The position numbers and the translations under genes were made by a program. Below are positions 50,138-59,704 of a stretch of DNA of 64,000 bases, piece after piece. The notes beneath the pieces are model-generated. The model had not been told where the DNA came from. It was given only the letters and a program-made list of their open reading frames with translations, and did no database searches. The stretch comes from Streptomyces sp. NBRC 110611 (GTDB lineage Bacteria; Actinomycetota; Actinomycetes; Streptomycetales; Streptomycetaceae), in the NCBI RefSeq assembly GCF_001590865.1, contig NZ_BBUY01000001.1:3814-67813 (forward strand), written 5' to 3'. Numbering within the stretch: position 1 is the first letter of the stretch; each line of letters opens with the position of its first letter.

Positions 50138-51352
50138 ATGACCGAGAGCTACCGCCGCAGCGGCGATGAGATGCCACAGGACCGGCCGTACGCATACGGC
50201 ACCGAGCAGGGGCAGGGGCCGGCCCAGGGCCCGGCCCAGGGCCAGGGGCAGGGCCAAGGGCACGGGATTGTGCCGCCTCCGCCCCCGTACGCACCGTGGA
50301 CGGACGGGGCGAACGGAGCGAACGGGACGGCGGCCTGGGCACACGGGGCACACGGGGCACACGGGGCGGCCGGGACAGCCGGGACAACCGGTATGGCCGG
50401 CGACGGCGAGGCGGCCGGCGGCGGCACTGTCCGGCGGCGGGCCCGCCGGCCGGTCGCGCTCATCGCGGCGGTGGCCCTCGCCTCCGGTCTCATCGGCGGC
50501 GGCAGCGCGGCGCTGATCGCCGGCGCGACCCAGCGCGCCACGCAGAACAGCGCCTCCACCCCGCTGGTCAACGCGGGCCAGAAGAGCGGCGGCGGGGTCG
50601 CGGGGGTGGCCAAGGCGGTCAGCCCGGCGATCGTGGAGATCAAGGCGCGGACCGGCAGCGGCCAGTCCACCGGCTCCGGAGTCGTCATCACCAGCGATGG
50701 CGAGATCATCACCAACAATCACGTGGTCGCGGGCGCGAGCACGGTGACCGTCACCTTCAGCGACGGCAGCCGCAAGACGGCCAAGGTCGTCGGTACCGAC
50801 CCCGACAAGGACCTGGCGCTGATCAAGGTCCAGGGCGCCAAGAACCTGACCGCGGCCCGGCTCGGCGACTCCGACAAGATCACGGTCGGCGACCAGGTGG
50901 TGGCGATCGGCTCGCCCGAGGGCCTCACCGGCTCGGTGACCAGCGGAATCGTCTCCGCCCTGAACCGGGAGGTCACCGTCCCCAAGGAGGACGGGCAGCG
51001 GCAGCGGCAGTGGAACCCGGGCGACGGGGGCGGCTGGCCGTTCGAGTTCGGCGGCAACGAGTACAACGGGGACACCGGCTCGTCGAAGACCTCGTACAAG
51101 GCCATCCAGACCGACGCCTCGCTCAACCCGGGCAACTCCGGCGGCGCCCTGATCAACATGCAGGGCGAGATCATCGGCATCAACTCCGCGATCTACTCGC
51201 CGACATCGGCGTCGAGCAGCACCGCGGGCAGCGTCGGCCTGGGCTTCGCCATACCGGTCAACACCGTCAAGGCCGACCTCGACTCGCTGCGCAGCGGCGG
51301 CAGCGGCGGCAGCGGAAGCGGCGGAAGCGGCAGCGGCAGCAGCGGGGTCTGA
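50138..51352 (+). CDS. HtrA/PepD-like membrane-anchored serine protease
   Basis: 404 residues from ATG 50138. A Gln/Gly- and His/Gly/Ala-repeat cytoplasmic head (about 1-95) leads to one membrane helix (about 105-130) and an external trypsin-like domain with the triad His195 (TNNHVV), Asp225 (DLALIKV) and Ser334 (NPGNSGGAL). No PDZ domain; the C-terminus is a Gly/Ser repeat where PDZ would start. It handles misfolded secreted protein. A two-component system follows, an arrangement like mprAB-pepD. Confidence 0.9.
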   Translation: MTESYRRSGDEMPQDRPYAYGTEQGQGPAQGPAQGQGQGQGHGIVPPPPPYAPWTDGANGANGTAAWAHGAHGAHGAAGTAGTTGMAGDGEAAGGGTVRRRARRPVALIAAVALASGLIGGGSAALIAGATQRATQNSASTPLVNAGQKSGGGVAGVAKAVSPAIVEIKARTGSGQSTGSGVVITSDGEIITNNHVVAGASTVTVTFSDGSRKTAKVVGTDPDKDLALIKVQGAKNLTAARLGDSDKITVGDQVVAIGSPEGLTGSVTSGIVSALNREVTVPKEDGQRQRQWNPGDGGGWPFEFGGNEYNGDTGSSKTSYKAIQTDASLNPGNSGGALINMQGEIIGINSAIYSPTSASSSTAGSVGLGFAIPVNTVKADLDSLRSGGSGGSGSGGSGSGSSGV

Positions 51353-51438
51353 CTACTGTCCCGCCACGCCGCCGTGCCACGCTGTGAGGAGGAACCAGCC
51401 GTTCGTCCGTATCCATCCCCTCCGAGGTAACCACGCAG

Positions 51439-52176
51439 ATGAGCCCCGCCGAGCACGGTGATCAGCCCGCCCGCATCCTGATCGTCGACGACGAGCCCGC
51501 CGTCCGCGAGGCGCTGCAGCGCTCGCTCGCCTTCGAGGGGTACCGCACCGCGCAGGCGGTCGACGGTCTGGACGCGGTCGAGAAGGTCGCGTCCTACGAC
51601 CCCGAGCTGATCGTGCTGGACGTCCTGATGCCCCGCATGGACGGGCTGACCGCCGCCCGCCGGCTGCGGTCGAACGGGGTGACCGTACCGATCCTGATGC
51701 TGACCGCCCGCGACACCGTCGGCGACCGCGTCACCGGCCTGGACGCCGGCGCCGACGACTACCTCGTCAAGCCCTTCGAGCTGGACGAGCTGCTCGCCCG
51801 GATCCGCGCGCTGCTGCGCCGCAGCTCGTACGCGGCGGCCGCCGGTGCACAGCCGGAGGACGGCGAGACGCTGTCCTTCGCCGACCTGCGGATGGACCTG
51901 ACCACCCGCGAGGTGACCCGGGGCAGCCGGCGGGTCGAGCTGACCCGCACCGAATTCACCCTGCTGGAGATGTTCCTCGCGCACCCGCGCCAGGTCCTCA
52001 CCCGGGAGCAGATCCTGAAGGCCGTCTGGGGCTTCGACTTCGAGCCCACCTCCAACTCCCTCGACGTGTACGTGATGTACCTGCGCCGCAAGACCGAGGC
52101 GGGCGGAGAGCCGCGGCTGGTGCACACCGTGCGCGGGGTCGGCTACGTCCTGCGGGCGGACGGCGGGCCGGAATGA
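51439..52176 (+). CDS. OmpR-family response regulator, MprA-like
   Basis: 245 residues: receiver domain with acidic pair (IVDDEP), phospho-acceptor Asp61 ([14 protein letters not shown]), Thr and Lys (LTARD, LVKPF), and a winged-helix domain with [20 protein letters not shown] and [24 protein letters not shown] lies eight bases upstream. It overlaps the kinase gene by 4 bp (ATGA). It probably controls the protease gene upstream through the CTCAG repeats. Confidence 0.9.
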   Translation: MSPAEHGDQPARILIVDDEPAVREALQRSLAFEGYRTAQAVDGLDAVEKVASYDPELIVLDVLMPRMDGLTAARRLRSNGVTVPILMLTARDTVGDRVTGLDAGADDYLVKPFELDELLARIRALLRRSSYAAAAGAQPEDGETLSFADLRMDLTTREVTRGSRRVELTRTEFTLLEMFLAHPRQVLTREQILKAVWGFDFEPTSNSLDVYVMYLRRKTEAGGEPRLVHTVRGVGYVLRADGGPE

Positions 52177-53642
52177 GCGACCGCGCCGGGACGACGGCAC
52201 GGAGCGGCGGGCGCCCGTGGGGCCCCCTGGAGCGCTTCCGGCGGCTGCCGCTGCGCGCGCGGCTGGCGCTGCTCACCACGGTGGCGGTGGCCTTCGCGGT
52301 CGCCCTCTCGGCCGCCGCCTGCTGGCTGATCACCCGGGACCGGCTCACGGACCAGCTGGACGACACCCTCAGCTCGGTCAACGTGGACGATGTCTCGAAG
52401 CTGTACGCGTACTGCCAGGGGCAGCCCCAGCCCTACCCGCCCTCGCCGTACACCATCCGGCTGATCACGGCGGCCGGCGAGGTCTGCAACGACCCGCGCA
52501 AGCCCAAGATCCCGGTGCAGCGGGCGGACGTGCTGGTGGCCGAGCGGCGGCTGGGCAGCAATGTGCGCACCACCCGGGACCAGCACGGCACCGAGATGCG
52601 GGTCTACGACAAGCCCGCCGTCGACGCCGCGGGCAACCAGCTGGCCATCTCCATCGCCACCCCGATGGACCAGGTCACCGAGCCGCTGAACCAGCTGGCG
52701 CTGGTGCTGCTGATCGTCGCCGGGGTCGGCGTGCTGGGCGCCGCCACGGCCGGTATGTGGGTGGCCCGCGCGGGCCTGAGACCCGTCGACCGGCTCACCG
52801 ACGCCGTCGAGCACGTCGCCCGGACCGAGGACCTGACCCTCCGCATCCCCGCGGAGGGCGACGACGAGATCGCCCGCCTCTCCCGCTCCTTCAACGCCAT
52901 GACCGCGGCCCTGGCCGCCTCCCGGGACCTCCAGCAACAGCTCATCGCGGACGCCGGACACGAGCTGCGCACCCCGCTCACCTCCCTCCGCACCAACATC
53001 GACCTGCTCGTACGCAGCGAACGGTCCGGCCGCGCGATCCCCGCCGCGGACAAGGAAGCGCTGCTGACGTCGGTGAAGGCGCAGATGGGCGAGCTGGCCG
53101 CGCTGATCGGCGATCTGCAGGAGCTGTCCCGGCCGTCGGCCCCCGGGCAGTCCGCCGTGGACGTCGTCGCCCTGCACGACATCGTCGGCACGGCGCTGGA
53201 GCGGGCCCGGCTGCGCGGCCCGTCGCTGACCCTGACCGCGTCCGTCGACCCCTGGTACGTACGGGCCGAACCGGCCGCGCTGGAGCGGGCGGTGGTCAAC
53301 CTGCTCGACAACGCGGTGAAGTTCAGCCCGCCCGGCGGCACCATCGAGGTCCGGCTGTCCGGCGGCGAGCTGACCGTCCGCGATCACGGGCCGGGGATCC
53401 CGCAGGACGAACTGCCGCACGTCTTCGAGCGGTTCTGGCGCTCGCCGTCCGCCCGCAGCCTGCCCGGCAGCGGCCTGGGCCTGTCGATCGTGGCCCGCAC
53501 CGCCGAGCAGGCGGGCGGCACGGTACGGCTGCGCTCCGCGGACTCCGGCGGCACCGAGGCGATCCTGACCCTGCCGGGCGCGCCGACGCCCCCGCCGGCC
53601 ATGCCGAACGGCCCGCCCGGCCCGGCGAACGACCAGCACTGA
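52173..53642 (+). CDS. Membrane sensor histidine kinase, MprB-like
   Basis: 489 residues: two membrane helices (about 31-53 and 179-202) flank an external sensor domain with a possible Cys pair (YAYCQGQ, EVCNDPR). HAMP follows, then the phospho-acceptor His263 ([14 protein letters not shown]), N box ([14 protein letters not shown]) and G boxes ([16 protein letters not shown]). The C-terminus is Pro-rich. It is translationally coupled to the response regulator. Likely senses envelope or secretion stress. Confidence 0.9.
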   Translation: MSDRAGTTARSGGRPWGPLERFRRLPLRARLALLTTVAVAFAVALSAAACWLITRDRLTDQLDDTLSSVNVDDVSKLYAYCQGQPQPYPPSPYTIRLITAAGEVCNDPRKPKIPVQRADVLVAERRLGSNVRTTRDQHGTEMRVYDKPAVDAAGNQLAISIATPMDQVTEPLNQLALVLLIVAGVGVLGAATAGMWVARAGLRPVDRLTDAVEHVARTEDLTLRIPAEGDDEIARLSRSFNAMTAALAASRDLQQQLIADAGHELRTPLTSLRTNIDLLVRSERSGRAIPAADKEALLTSVKAQMGELAALIGDLQELSRPSAPGQSAVDVVALHDIVGTALERARLRGPSLTLTASVDPWYVRAEPAALERAVVNLLDNAVKFSPPGGTIEVRLSGGELTVRDHGPGIPQDELPHVFERFWRSPSARSLPGSGLGLSIVARTAEQAGGTVRLRSADSGGTEAILTLPGAPTPPPAMPNGPPGPANDQH

Positions 53643-53656
53643 CGCCGCCACGTCGT

Positions 53657-55108
53657 CTACTGGTGCGTCTGCTTCGTCGTGGTGTCGCCGACCGGCAGGT
53701 TGGATCCCGAGATCTCGGCGCGGATGCCGTCCGAGACGACCGAGATATTGCGCAGCCGCACATCGCCGGGCGACTTCGGCAGCTGGAAGGAGAGCGACAG
53801 CTGGTCGGCGATCTGTGGCTTGGTCAGCCCGATCAGCTCGCCGAGGATCTTCGGGTCGACCCCGACCTTCTGCAGCAGCCAGGGGTGGTCCAGCACCACA
53901 TCGACGAGGTTGACCTTCATCAGCTCGTGGACGAGGCGCGGCGAGCCGGTCAGCTGGTGCAGCTTGTCCTCGCTGCGCAGCGCGTCGTCGATGTACTCCT
54001 TCGGTATGCCGATCCGCTCCGCGATCGCCGGGATGCTCAGCATCGCCTTGACCCGGGCCGCCTGCCGGCTCAGCTCGGCGGCGGCCTTCTGGGTCAGCCG
54101 CAGCCCGTCGTCCTTGCCGGTGCCGGGGCGGTAGACGGCGACATCGCCGATGTCCAGGCGCATCCGGCTGATATCGGTGGAGATACCGCGGTCACCGGCC
54201 CGCTGGATACGGGCCTCGGCGTGCACCCGCAATTCGTGTCCGGCGATGGGGAGTTGTCCCTCGGCCCGGACCGTATTGGGCCCCACCTCGCTGAATTTCA
54301 CCTGTGAGGCGCCCAGCTCGCGGTTCATGTCCTCGAAGGCGAGCAGCACGCTGCCGCGCATGCTGCCGATCGTGGCGCCCTTGATGGAGGCGGGCAGATC
54401 GCCGTCGATACGGATGTCGTTCGCCGTCGCCTCGAACTTCGCCAGCGACACCCGGTCGGCGGCCAGGTCGGGGATGGTCACCCGCACCTGGTCGATCCGC
54501 TTGCCCACCACCTGGGTGAGGAACGGAAATCCCGCGATGTCGACTTCCGGAGTGGCGTTGAGATGCAGCGCTTCCTTCAGCTTCTCCGCCGTCTTGTGCT
54601 GTGCGTAGAGCACCGCGAACCGGTCCCCCAGCGCCAGGAACGCGCTGCAGACCACCACCGCCACCAGCAGCTTGAGGGTGATCGGCACGGCGGCGAACCG
54701 GCTGACTCCGCGCTTCATCCGCCGGTGGTTCGGCGGCGCCCAGGCTCTCCCCTCGTCCTCGTCGTCCGAGCGCAGCCCGAGGCCCAGCGGGTCGTCGCTG
54801 TCGTCGCGCTCGTTGAGGTAGGTACGGCGCCGAGTGGCGCCCGGGACGCCGAAATCGCCGTGCTCCGGCCCTGTCCCCGGCCCGGGTTCGGGGTCGGCGA
54901 GAGCCGCCAGGTCGTCGTACGGATTGACCGGGGCGAGCTTTCTGGTGTCGCCGTTCATGGCGCTGGAGTCGCCGTACCTGGCGTCAGCGTCAGTGGAGGA
55001 ATCGTGCCGGGGCCCTGCTGCCGGGGAAGGGGACGGGAACGGGGGCGGGGCGAGGGGCGGATCGGCGGGCACGCGCGAGGACGAAGAGATGCCGGTGGGA
55101 GTACCCAT
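53657..55108 (-). CDS. DUF2993 membrane-anchored protein with long cytoplasmic head
   Basis: 483 residues from ATG 55106-55108 (GGTGAGA seven bases upstream). Residues 1-135 are disordered and Pro/Asp-rich, then one membrane helix (about 142-165) and the DUF2993 body with VDIAGFPFLTQVVGKRIDQV. It is larger than the other DUF2993 protein (40991-41692) because of its head and a helical insert (about 330-400). It converges on the kinase gene with 14 bp between stops. Possible role in surface glycolipid handling by family analogy. Confidence 0.82.
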   Translation of the reverse strand: MGTPTGISSSSRVPADPPLAPPPFPSPSPAAGPRHDSSTDADARYGDSSAMNGDTRKLAPVNPYDDLAALADPEPGPGTGPEHGDFGVPGATRRRTYLNERDDSDDPLGLGLRSDDEDEGRAWAPPNHRRMKRGVSRFAAVPITLKLLVAVVVCSAFLALGDRFAVLYAQHKTAEKLKEALHLNATPEVDIAGFPFLTQVVGKRIDQVRVTIPDLAADRVSLAKFEATANDIRIDGDLPASIKGATIGSMRGSVLLAFEDMNRELGASQVKFSEVGPNTVRAEGQLPIAGHELRVHAEARIQRAGDRGISTDISRMRLDIGDVAVYRPGTGKDDGLRLTQKAAAELSRQAARVKAMLSIPAIAERIGIPKEYIDDALRSEDKLHQLTGSPRLVHELMKVNLVDVVLDHPWLLQKVGVDPKILGELIGLTKPQIADQLSLSFQLPKSPGDVRLRNISVVSDGIRAEISGSNLPVGDTTTKQTHQ

Positions 55109-55182
55109 CCGCTCATCTCACCATGGGTGGATCCCTCGAACGCAAGTCTTACTGGAGGTATGTCGGCTACACGTCAATTGTT

Positions 55183-55221
55183 CGGGCCACCCTGACGAAA
55201 AATTCCCGCCAGGGTGGCCCG
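55183..55221 (-). terminator. Terminator of the 5'-nucleotidase gene
   Basis: Perfect 12-bp stem (55183-55194 with 55210-55221, CGGGCCACCCTG) and a 15-base A+T-rich loop, 65 bp past the stop. Confidence 0.8.
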
Positions 55222-55285
55222 TACCCCCGCCGCTGCTCGCGCCCCTGCTGGACGATTACTTGCCTTACTTGCCCTACTGCTTGCC

Positions 55286-57166
55286 TTACTTGACGAGGGT
55301 GATGCGGTCCGCCTTCGGCGGGGTGAGCGGACTGTCCGCCGAGGCGTGGGCCTTCAGGTAGGCCAGGAAGGCGTCCAGGTCGGCGGGGCCGACATGCTTG
55401 TTCCGGGCGTCCTTGAAGACCGGGAAGCCGTCGCCGCCGCCGGCCAGGAACTGGTTCATGGCGACGCGGTAGGTCTTGGCCGGGTCCAGGGGGGTGCCGT
55501 CGAGCTTGACCGAGTCCTTGATCACGCGGTCGGCGCCGGTCTTCGTCATATCGAGCGTGTACGTGAGGCCCTTGGATACCTGGAGGATCCTGGGGGAGGC
55601 CTCGTTGGGGCCGCTGACCTGCTGCTGGAGGCCGGTCAGCAGCTGAGCGCCGGTGAGGTCGACGACGTTCAGCAGGTTGGTGAAGGGCTGGACGGTGAAC
55701 GCCTCGCCGTAGGTGACGACACCGTCGCCTTCCGAGCCGGAGGCCTGGTAGGCGAGGTCGGAGCGGATGCCGCCGGGGTTCATCAGAGCGAGCTGGGCGC
55801 CGCCCTTGTCGGCTGCCTTGGTGGCCTCGAGCTGGGCGTCGGCGATGACGTCGCCGAGCGGGGACTCGGGGGCGCCCGCGCCGCGGCCCGGGATGTCGGC
55901 GGTGATGTGCCCCACGGGGCGGTTGGCGACCGGGGCGGCCAGCTTGGTCCAGCGGTTGATCAGGGAGGTCATGTCCGCGGCCTTGGGCACGTCACGTCGT
56001 ACCGCGTGGTTCGCGGACTTCACGCTGGTCCGCACGATGTCCTTGGTCCTGCGGTCGTACGTCAGCGTCGTATCCGTGTAGACCTTGCCGAACGAGGACG
56101 CCGAGGTGACCATGCGCGGGTTGCCCGCCGGGTCCGGGATCGTGCAGACGTACGCCTCGTGGGTGTGGCCGGTCACGAATGCGTCGACCTTGGGAGTGAC
56201 GCCCTTGGCGATCGCGGTGATCGGGCCCGAGATACCGTCGCCGGGCCCGGGGCTGTCGCACTGGTAGTTGTACGCCTTCGAGGCCGGCTCGCCGCCCTCG
56301 TGGATCAGGGTGACGATGGACTTCACACCCTGTCTGTCCAGCTCCTCGGCGTACTTGTTGATCGTCTCGATCTCGTCGTGGAACTTCAGGCCCTTGACGC
56401 CGTCGGCCGTGACGACGTCCGGGGTGCCCTCCAGGGTCAGGCCGATCAAGCCGATCTTGACGCCGTTCTTCTTCCACACCGTGTACGGCTTGAGGATCGG
56501 CTTGTCCGTCTTCTCGTCCGTCACGTTCGCGGCGAGGTAGGGAAAGCCCGTGCCCGGGAACCTCTTCCCCTTCTCATAACAGCCGTCCTTGGGGTGACAG
56601 CCGCCGTTCTGCATCCGCTGGAGCTCGGCGCGGCCCTCGTCGAACTCGTGGTTGCCGACGCTGGTGGCGTCCAGCTTCAGCTTGTTCAGGGCCTCGATGG
56701 TGGGCTCGTCGTGGAAGAGCCCGGACAGCATGGGCGAGCCGCCGACCAGGTCGCCGGCCGCCGCGGTGATGGAGTACGGGTGCCCCTTACGGGCCGTCCG
56801 CAGGGACTGGGCCAGGTACTCGACGCCACCGGCCGGGACGGTCTTCTTCGTCCCGTCCGGCTGGAGCTCCTCGACGGTGCCGGAGGAGCCCTGCGGGGGT
56901 TCGAGGTTGCCGTGGAAGTCATTGAAGGAGAGAAGCTGCACGTCGACGGTACGGCCGGCCTGGCTGGTACGGCCGGTGCTGCCCGCGCTGCCCGCGCTGC
57001 CCGCGCTGCCCGCGCTGCCCGCGCTGCCCGCGCTGCCCGCGCTGCCGGTGTTGCCGGTGTCCGCGCCGGCCGGCAGGGCGGCGGCGGTGAGAGCGGCGAC
57101 CGCCAGTGCAGTGGCCCCCAGCGTCAATCTGCCTATGGTGCGGCGCCGTTGCGGTGTCGCTGGCAT
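55286..57166 (-). CDS. Secreted 5'-nucleotidase/2',3'-cyclic phosphodiesterase family enzyme
   Basis: 626 residues: a signal peptide with an Arg-rich start (residues about 5-36), a seven-fold Gly-Ser-Ala repeat, then a calcineurin-type phosphatase domain with SFNDFHG, AAGDLVGGSP, VGNHEFD, LIHEGG and TGHTHEAY metal motifs, and the C-terminal nucleotidase domain with NPGGIRSD and FTVQPFTNLL. It releases phosphate and nucleosides outside the cell, in keeping with the phosphate genes of the window. GAGGGGAA precedes the ATG. Confidence 0.93.
   Translation of the reverse strand: MPATPQRRRTIGRLTLGATALAVAALTAAALPAGADTGNTGSAGSAGSAGSAGSAGSAGSAGSTGRTSQAGRTVDVQLLSFNDFHGNLEPPQGSSGTVEELQPDGTKKTVPAGGVEYLAQSLRTARKGHPYSITAAAGDLVGGSPMLSGLFHDEPTIEALNKLKLDATSVGNHEFDEGRAELQRMQNGGCHPKDGCYEKGKRFPGTGFPYLAANVTDEKTDKPILKPYTVWKKNGVKIGLIGLTLEGTPDVVTADGVKGLKFHDEIETINKYAEELDRQGVKSIVTLIHEGGEPASKAYNYQCDSPGPGDGISGPITAIAKGVTPKVDAFVTGHTHEAYVCTIPDPAGNPRMVTSASSFGKVYTDTTLTYDRRTKDIVRTSVKSANHAVRRDVPKAADMTSLINRWTKLAAPVANRPVGHITADIPGRGAGAPESPLGDVIADAQLEATKAADKGGAQLALMNPGGIRSDLAYQASGSEGDGVVTYGEAFTVQPFTNLLNVVDLTGAQLLTGLQQQVSGPNEASPRILQVSKGLTYTLDMTKTGADRVIKDSVKLDGTPLDPAKTYRVAMNQFLAGGGDGFPVFKDARNKHVGPADLDAFLAYLKAHASADSPLTPPKADRITLVK
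56978..57058 (-). repeat. 9-bp tandem repeat (Gly-Ser-Ala) in the 5'-nucleotidase gene
   Basis: Seven perfect GCTGCCCGC units (56978-57040) plus two decayed ones, just after the signal peptide. Confidence 0.92.
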
Positions 57167-57379
57167 GTGTGCTTCCCCTCGTGAACGGTCATGAGCGGGG
57201 GAAGCTTATGGTCAACGCGCGTAGCACAACAGGGGGTGCCGGGTTACGAGCTGGTTGCCGTGGAGCGGCGGCGGCGCTGAGGCGGGGGGGCCGCGCCGGG
57301 CCACCGGGTGGTGTGCCCACGGGGACGGGGACAAGGACGGGGACGTGGGCGGTACCCGTCGGGAACCCCGGCGCGGACG

Positions 57380-57385
57380 TACGCT
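57380..57385 (+). promoter_or_regulatory. -10 element of leaderless mshD
   Basis: TACGCT ends six bases before the ATG at 57392; no ribosome site is present. Confidence 0.55.
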
Positions 57386-57391
57386 TTCGGC

Positions 57392-58444
57392 ATGACTGAC
57401 GCTGCACAGGAGATGGGCCGGACCGGCCGCAGGATCGAGGTGGCCGACGAGCTCGCGCCGGAGGAGGCCGAGGCCGTCCTGGAGCTGATCGAACGGGCCG
57501 TGCGGACGGACGGGCAGCACGCCGTGTCCGAGCAGGGGCGGCTCCAGCTGCGGGGTGGTGGTGGGCGACGGGATCAAGAAGGGGCATCGCAAAGCGATTC
57601 TGGCCGGGGTGGTGGTGGGCGACGGGATCAAGAAGGGGCATCGCAAAGCGATTCTGGCCGGGGTGGTGGTGGGCGACGGGAGGGCGTCCGGCATGTGCTG
57701 GTGTACGCGCCCGGGGACGAGGGCGAGGAGCTCGTCGGGTACGGGCAGCTGGAGGACACCGACCCGGTGGAGGCGCCGGCCGCCGAGCTGGTTGTCCACC
57801 CCGGATTCCGGGGCCGCGGGCACGGCCGGGCGCTCGGTGCCGAGCTGCTGAACCAGTCCGGGCACCGGCTGCGGGTCTGGGCGCACGGCGGGCATCCGGC
57901 GGCCCGGCACCTCGCCCAGACGCTGGGGCTGACGATGTTCCGGGAGCTGCGGCAGATGCGGCGCTCGCTGGCGGACCTGGAGCTGGCCGAACCGGTGCTG
58001 CCGGAAGGGGTGTCGGTACGGACCTTCCAGCCGGGCGTCGACGACGTGGCCTGGCTGGAGGCGAACGCGGAGGCTTTTGCCCACCATCCGGAGCAGGGCT
58101 CGCTCACCCAGCGTGACCTGGACGACCGCAAGGCCGAGCCGTGGTTCGACCCGAAGGGCTTCTTCCTCGCGGAGAAGGAGGGCCGGCTGGTCGGCTTCCA
58201 CTGGACCAAGGTGCACGCGAAGGAGGGTCTGGGCGAGGTCTATGTGCTCGGGGTACGCCCCGGCGCCCAGGGCGGCGGCCTGGGCAAGGCGCTGACCTCG
58301 ATCGGGCTGCGTCATCTGGCGGGGCAGGGACTGCCGACGGCGATGCTGTACGTGGACGCGGACAACAAGGCGGCGGTGAGCGTCTACGAGCGACTGGGGT
58401 TCATGACGCACGAGACGGACCTGATGTACCGCTCGGAGACCTGA
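57392..58444 (+). CDS. mshD: MshD mycothiol synthase with an in-frame repeat insert
   Basis: 350 residues, about 40 longer than usual. Two GNAT domains: the C-terminal one has VYVLGVRPGAQGGGLGKAL (acetyl-CoA loop) and LYVDADNKAAVSVYERLGF. In the N-terminal domain, between SEQGRLQLRGG and EGVRHVLVYA, sits a Gly/Arg/Ser-rich insert from two and a part copies of an 18-residue repeat. MshD acetylates Cys-GlcN-Ins, the last step of mycothiol synthesis. The insert is in a strand-to-strand loop, so activity may persist. Confidence 0.93.
   Translation: MTDAAQEMGRTGRRIEVADELAPEEAEAVLELIERAVRTDGQHAVSEQGRLQLRGGGGRRDQEGASQSDSGRGGGGRRDQEGASQSDSGRGGGGRREGVRHVLVYAPGDEGEELVGYGQLEDTDPVEAPAAELVVHPGFRGRGHGRALGAELLNQSGHRLRVWAHGGHPAARHLAQTLGLTMFRELRQMRRSLADLELAEPVLPEGVSVRTFQPGVDDVAWLEANAEAFAHHPEQGSLTQRDLDDRKAEPWFDPKGFFLAEKEGRLVGFHWTKVHAKEGLGEVYVLGVRPGAQGGGLGKALTSIGLRHLAGQGLPTAMLYVDADNKAAVSVYERLGFMTHETDLMYRSET
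57552..57681 (+). repeat. 54-bp perfect tandem repeat inserted in mshD
   Basis: Copies start at 57552, 57606 and 57660 (third copy 22 bp only); copies 1 and 2 are identical. Each contains the small dyad ATCGC-AAA-GCGAT. In frame it encodes GGGGRRDQEGASQSDSGR. Confidence 0.93.
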
Positions 58445-58547
58445 GGACCTGGGGACCCACGGGGACCTGAGGGGCCCATGGAGGCCTGAGGGCCTGAGGG
58501 GCCCCGCGACGGTGTGAGCCACAGGAATACCCACCCACCCTCCGCCG

Positions 58548-58614
58548 GTTGTGGCTCGCAAGGGGCCCTCGCTACCCCTAGGGGATCTGTTCGAACGCCC
58601 CCTAGGGGACGCCG
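58548..58614. repeat. Dispersed 67-bp element, copy B
   Basis: Second copy of the element at 23513-23579 (58 of 67 identical). Here both palindromes are intact CCCCTAGGGG (near 58575 and 58599). It lies between convergent mshD and the XRE regulator gene. Confidence 0.85.
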
Positions 58615-58665
58615 AGCGAGGGCCAGCGGGCCAGGGGGCCAGGGCCAGGAATCAGGCACTCAGCG

Positions 58666-59607
58666 CTAACCGGGCACGTCCATGCGCTGTGTACCGATGA
58701 CCGACAGCAGTCGCAGCGCCTCTTCGGAGCCGGGGGCGGCGGTGTAGATGAGGACCCGCTGGTCCCGGTCGGCGATGTCCAGGACGTCGCAGCTGACGGC
58801 AATGGGGCCGACGAGCGGGTGCTCGAAGGTCCTGCACAGGGTGGGCCGGCCGGTCACGTCATGGGCGGTCCATATGCGGGCGAACTCCTCGCTGCCGGTG
58901 AGGAGTTCGTCGACCAGTTCGGTCACTTCGGGGTCGTCGGGGTAGCGGGCCGCGGTGGTGCGCAGGTGCTGAGCCGCGGTCCGTGCGAACTCCGCCGCCT
59001 CCGAGTCGCTGTACAGCCGCCCGCCGCCGGCGCGACCGTGCCCGTTGCCCGCCTCGTGCCCGTTTCCGGCCTCGTGCTTGTGCCCGTGCCCGTGCCCGTG
59101 CCCGTTCCCGTTCCCGTTCCCGTGCTCGTACGGGCCGAGGAAGGCGCGCCGGATGAGGTTCCGGTCGCGGCGCGGCAGGGCGGAGAAGTCCTCCATCAGG
59201 GCGGCGGCCAGGTCGTTCCAGGCGATGACCTCGTACGTCGCCGACAGCACGATCGCCGCGGCCTCCGGCAGCCGGTGCAGTAGGTCCGTGATGCTCTGCC
59301 GTACCTCCCGCGAGGGCCCGGCCGGGGGGCCGGGCGGGGTGCCGGCGAGGTGGTGGAGGTGGTCGCGCTCGGCATCCGACAGGCGTAGGGCGCGGGCGAG
59401 TTGGGCCAGCACCTCGCGGGACGGGTGCGGTGCGCGGGCCTGCTCCAGCCGGGTGTAGTACTCGGCCGAGATGTACGCCAGCTGCGCCACCTCCTCACGA
59501 CGCAGTCCCGGCGTACGGCGGCGCGGCCCGGCGGGCAGCCCCACGTCGGCGGGGGTGAGGCGCTCGCGCCTGCTGCGCAGGAAGCCGGCCAGTTCTCGTC
59601 GATCCAC
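58666..59607 (-). CDS. XRE-family regulator with MmyB-type ligand domain
   Basis: 313 residues from GTG 59605-59607. The N-terminal HTH (LRREEVAQLAYISAEYYTRLEQARAPHPS) is followed by the MmyB-like LuxR-type PAS ligand domain (AIVLSATYEVIAWNDLAAALM to the end). A His/Gly/Asn repeat insert (HGNGNGNGHGHGHGHKH) interrupts it near residue 165. The family usually controls a divergent short-chain dehydrogenase, and one is present here 97 bp away. Confidence 0.9.
   Translation of the reverse strand: MDRRELAGFLRSRRERLTPADVGLPAGPRRRTPGLRREEVAQLAYISAEYYTRLEQARAPHPSREVLAQLARALRLSDAERDHLHHLAGTPPGPPAGPSREVRQSITDLLHRLPEAAAIVLSATYEVIAWNDLAAALMEDFSALPRRDRNLIRRAFLGPYEHGNGNGNGHGHGHGHKHEAGNGHEAGNGHGRAGGGRLYSDSEAAEFARTAAQHLRTTAARYPDDPEVTELVDELLTGSEEFARIWTAHDVTGRPTLCRTFEHPLVGPIAVSCDVLDIADRDQRVLIYTAAPGSEEALRLLSVIGTQRMDVPG
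59036..59124 (-). repeat. 6-bp tandem repeat coding a His/Gly/Asn tract
   Basis: CCCGTG and CCCGTT units repeated about ten times (59090-59124) after two longer imperfect copies with GCCTCGTG. It lies in frame within the XRE regulator gene. Confidence 0.8.
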
Positions 59608-59650
59608 CTCCCCAGTGTGCCCCGTGCGGGCGTGGGTACCGGGCGCTCAG

Positions 59651-59671
59651 CCAGGTATTGCCGGTGCCTGG
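59651..59671. promoter_or_regulatory. Dyad between the XRE regulator and SDR genes
   Basis: CCAGG and CCTGG arms enclose TATTGCCGGTG in the 97-bp divergent intergenic region; a likely operator for the adjacent regulator. Confidence 0.4.
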
Positions 59672-59704
59672 ATGAGCGGGGCGGCCGAACCCAGGCTCGT
59701 CGGC

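Noticed and set aside
57189-57641. Minus-strand small protein with MPLLDPVAHHH repeats
   Set aside because: It arises from the 54-bp repeat of mshD read backwards; no start signals or family.
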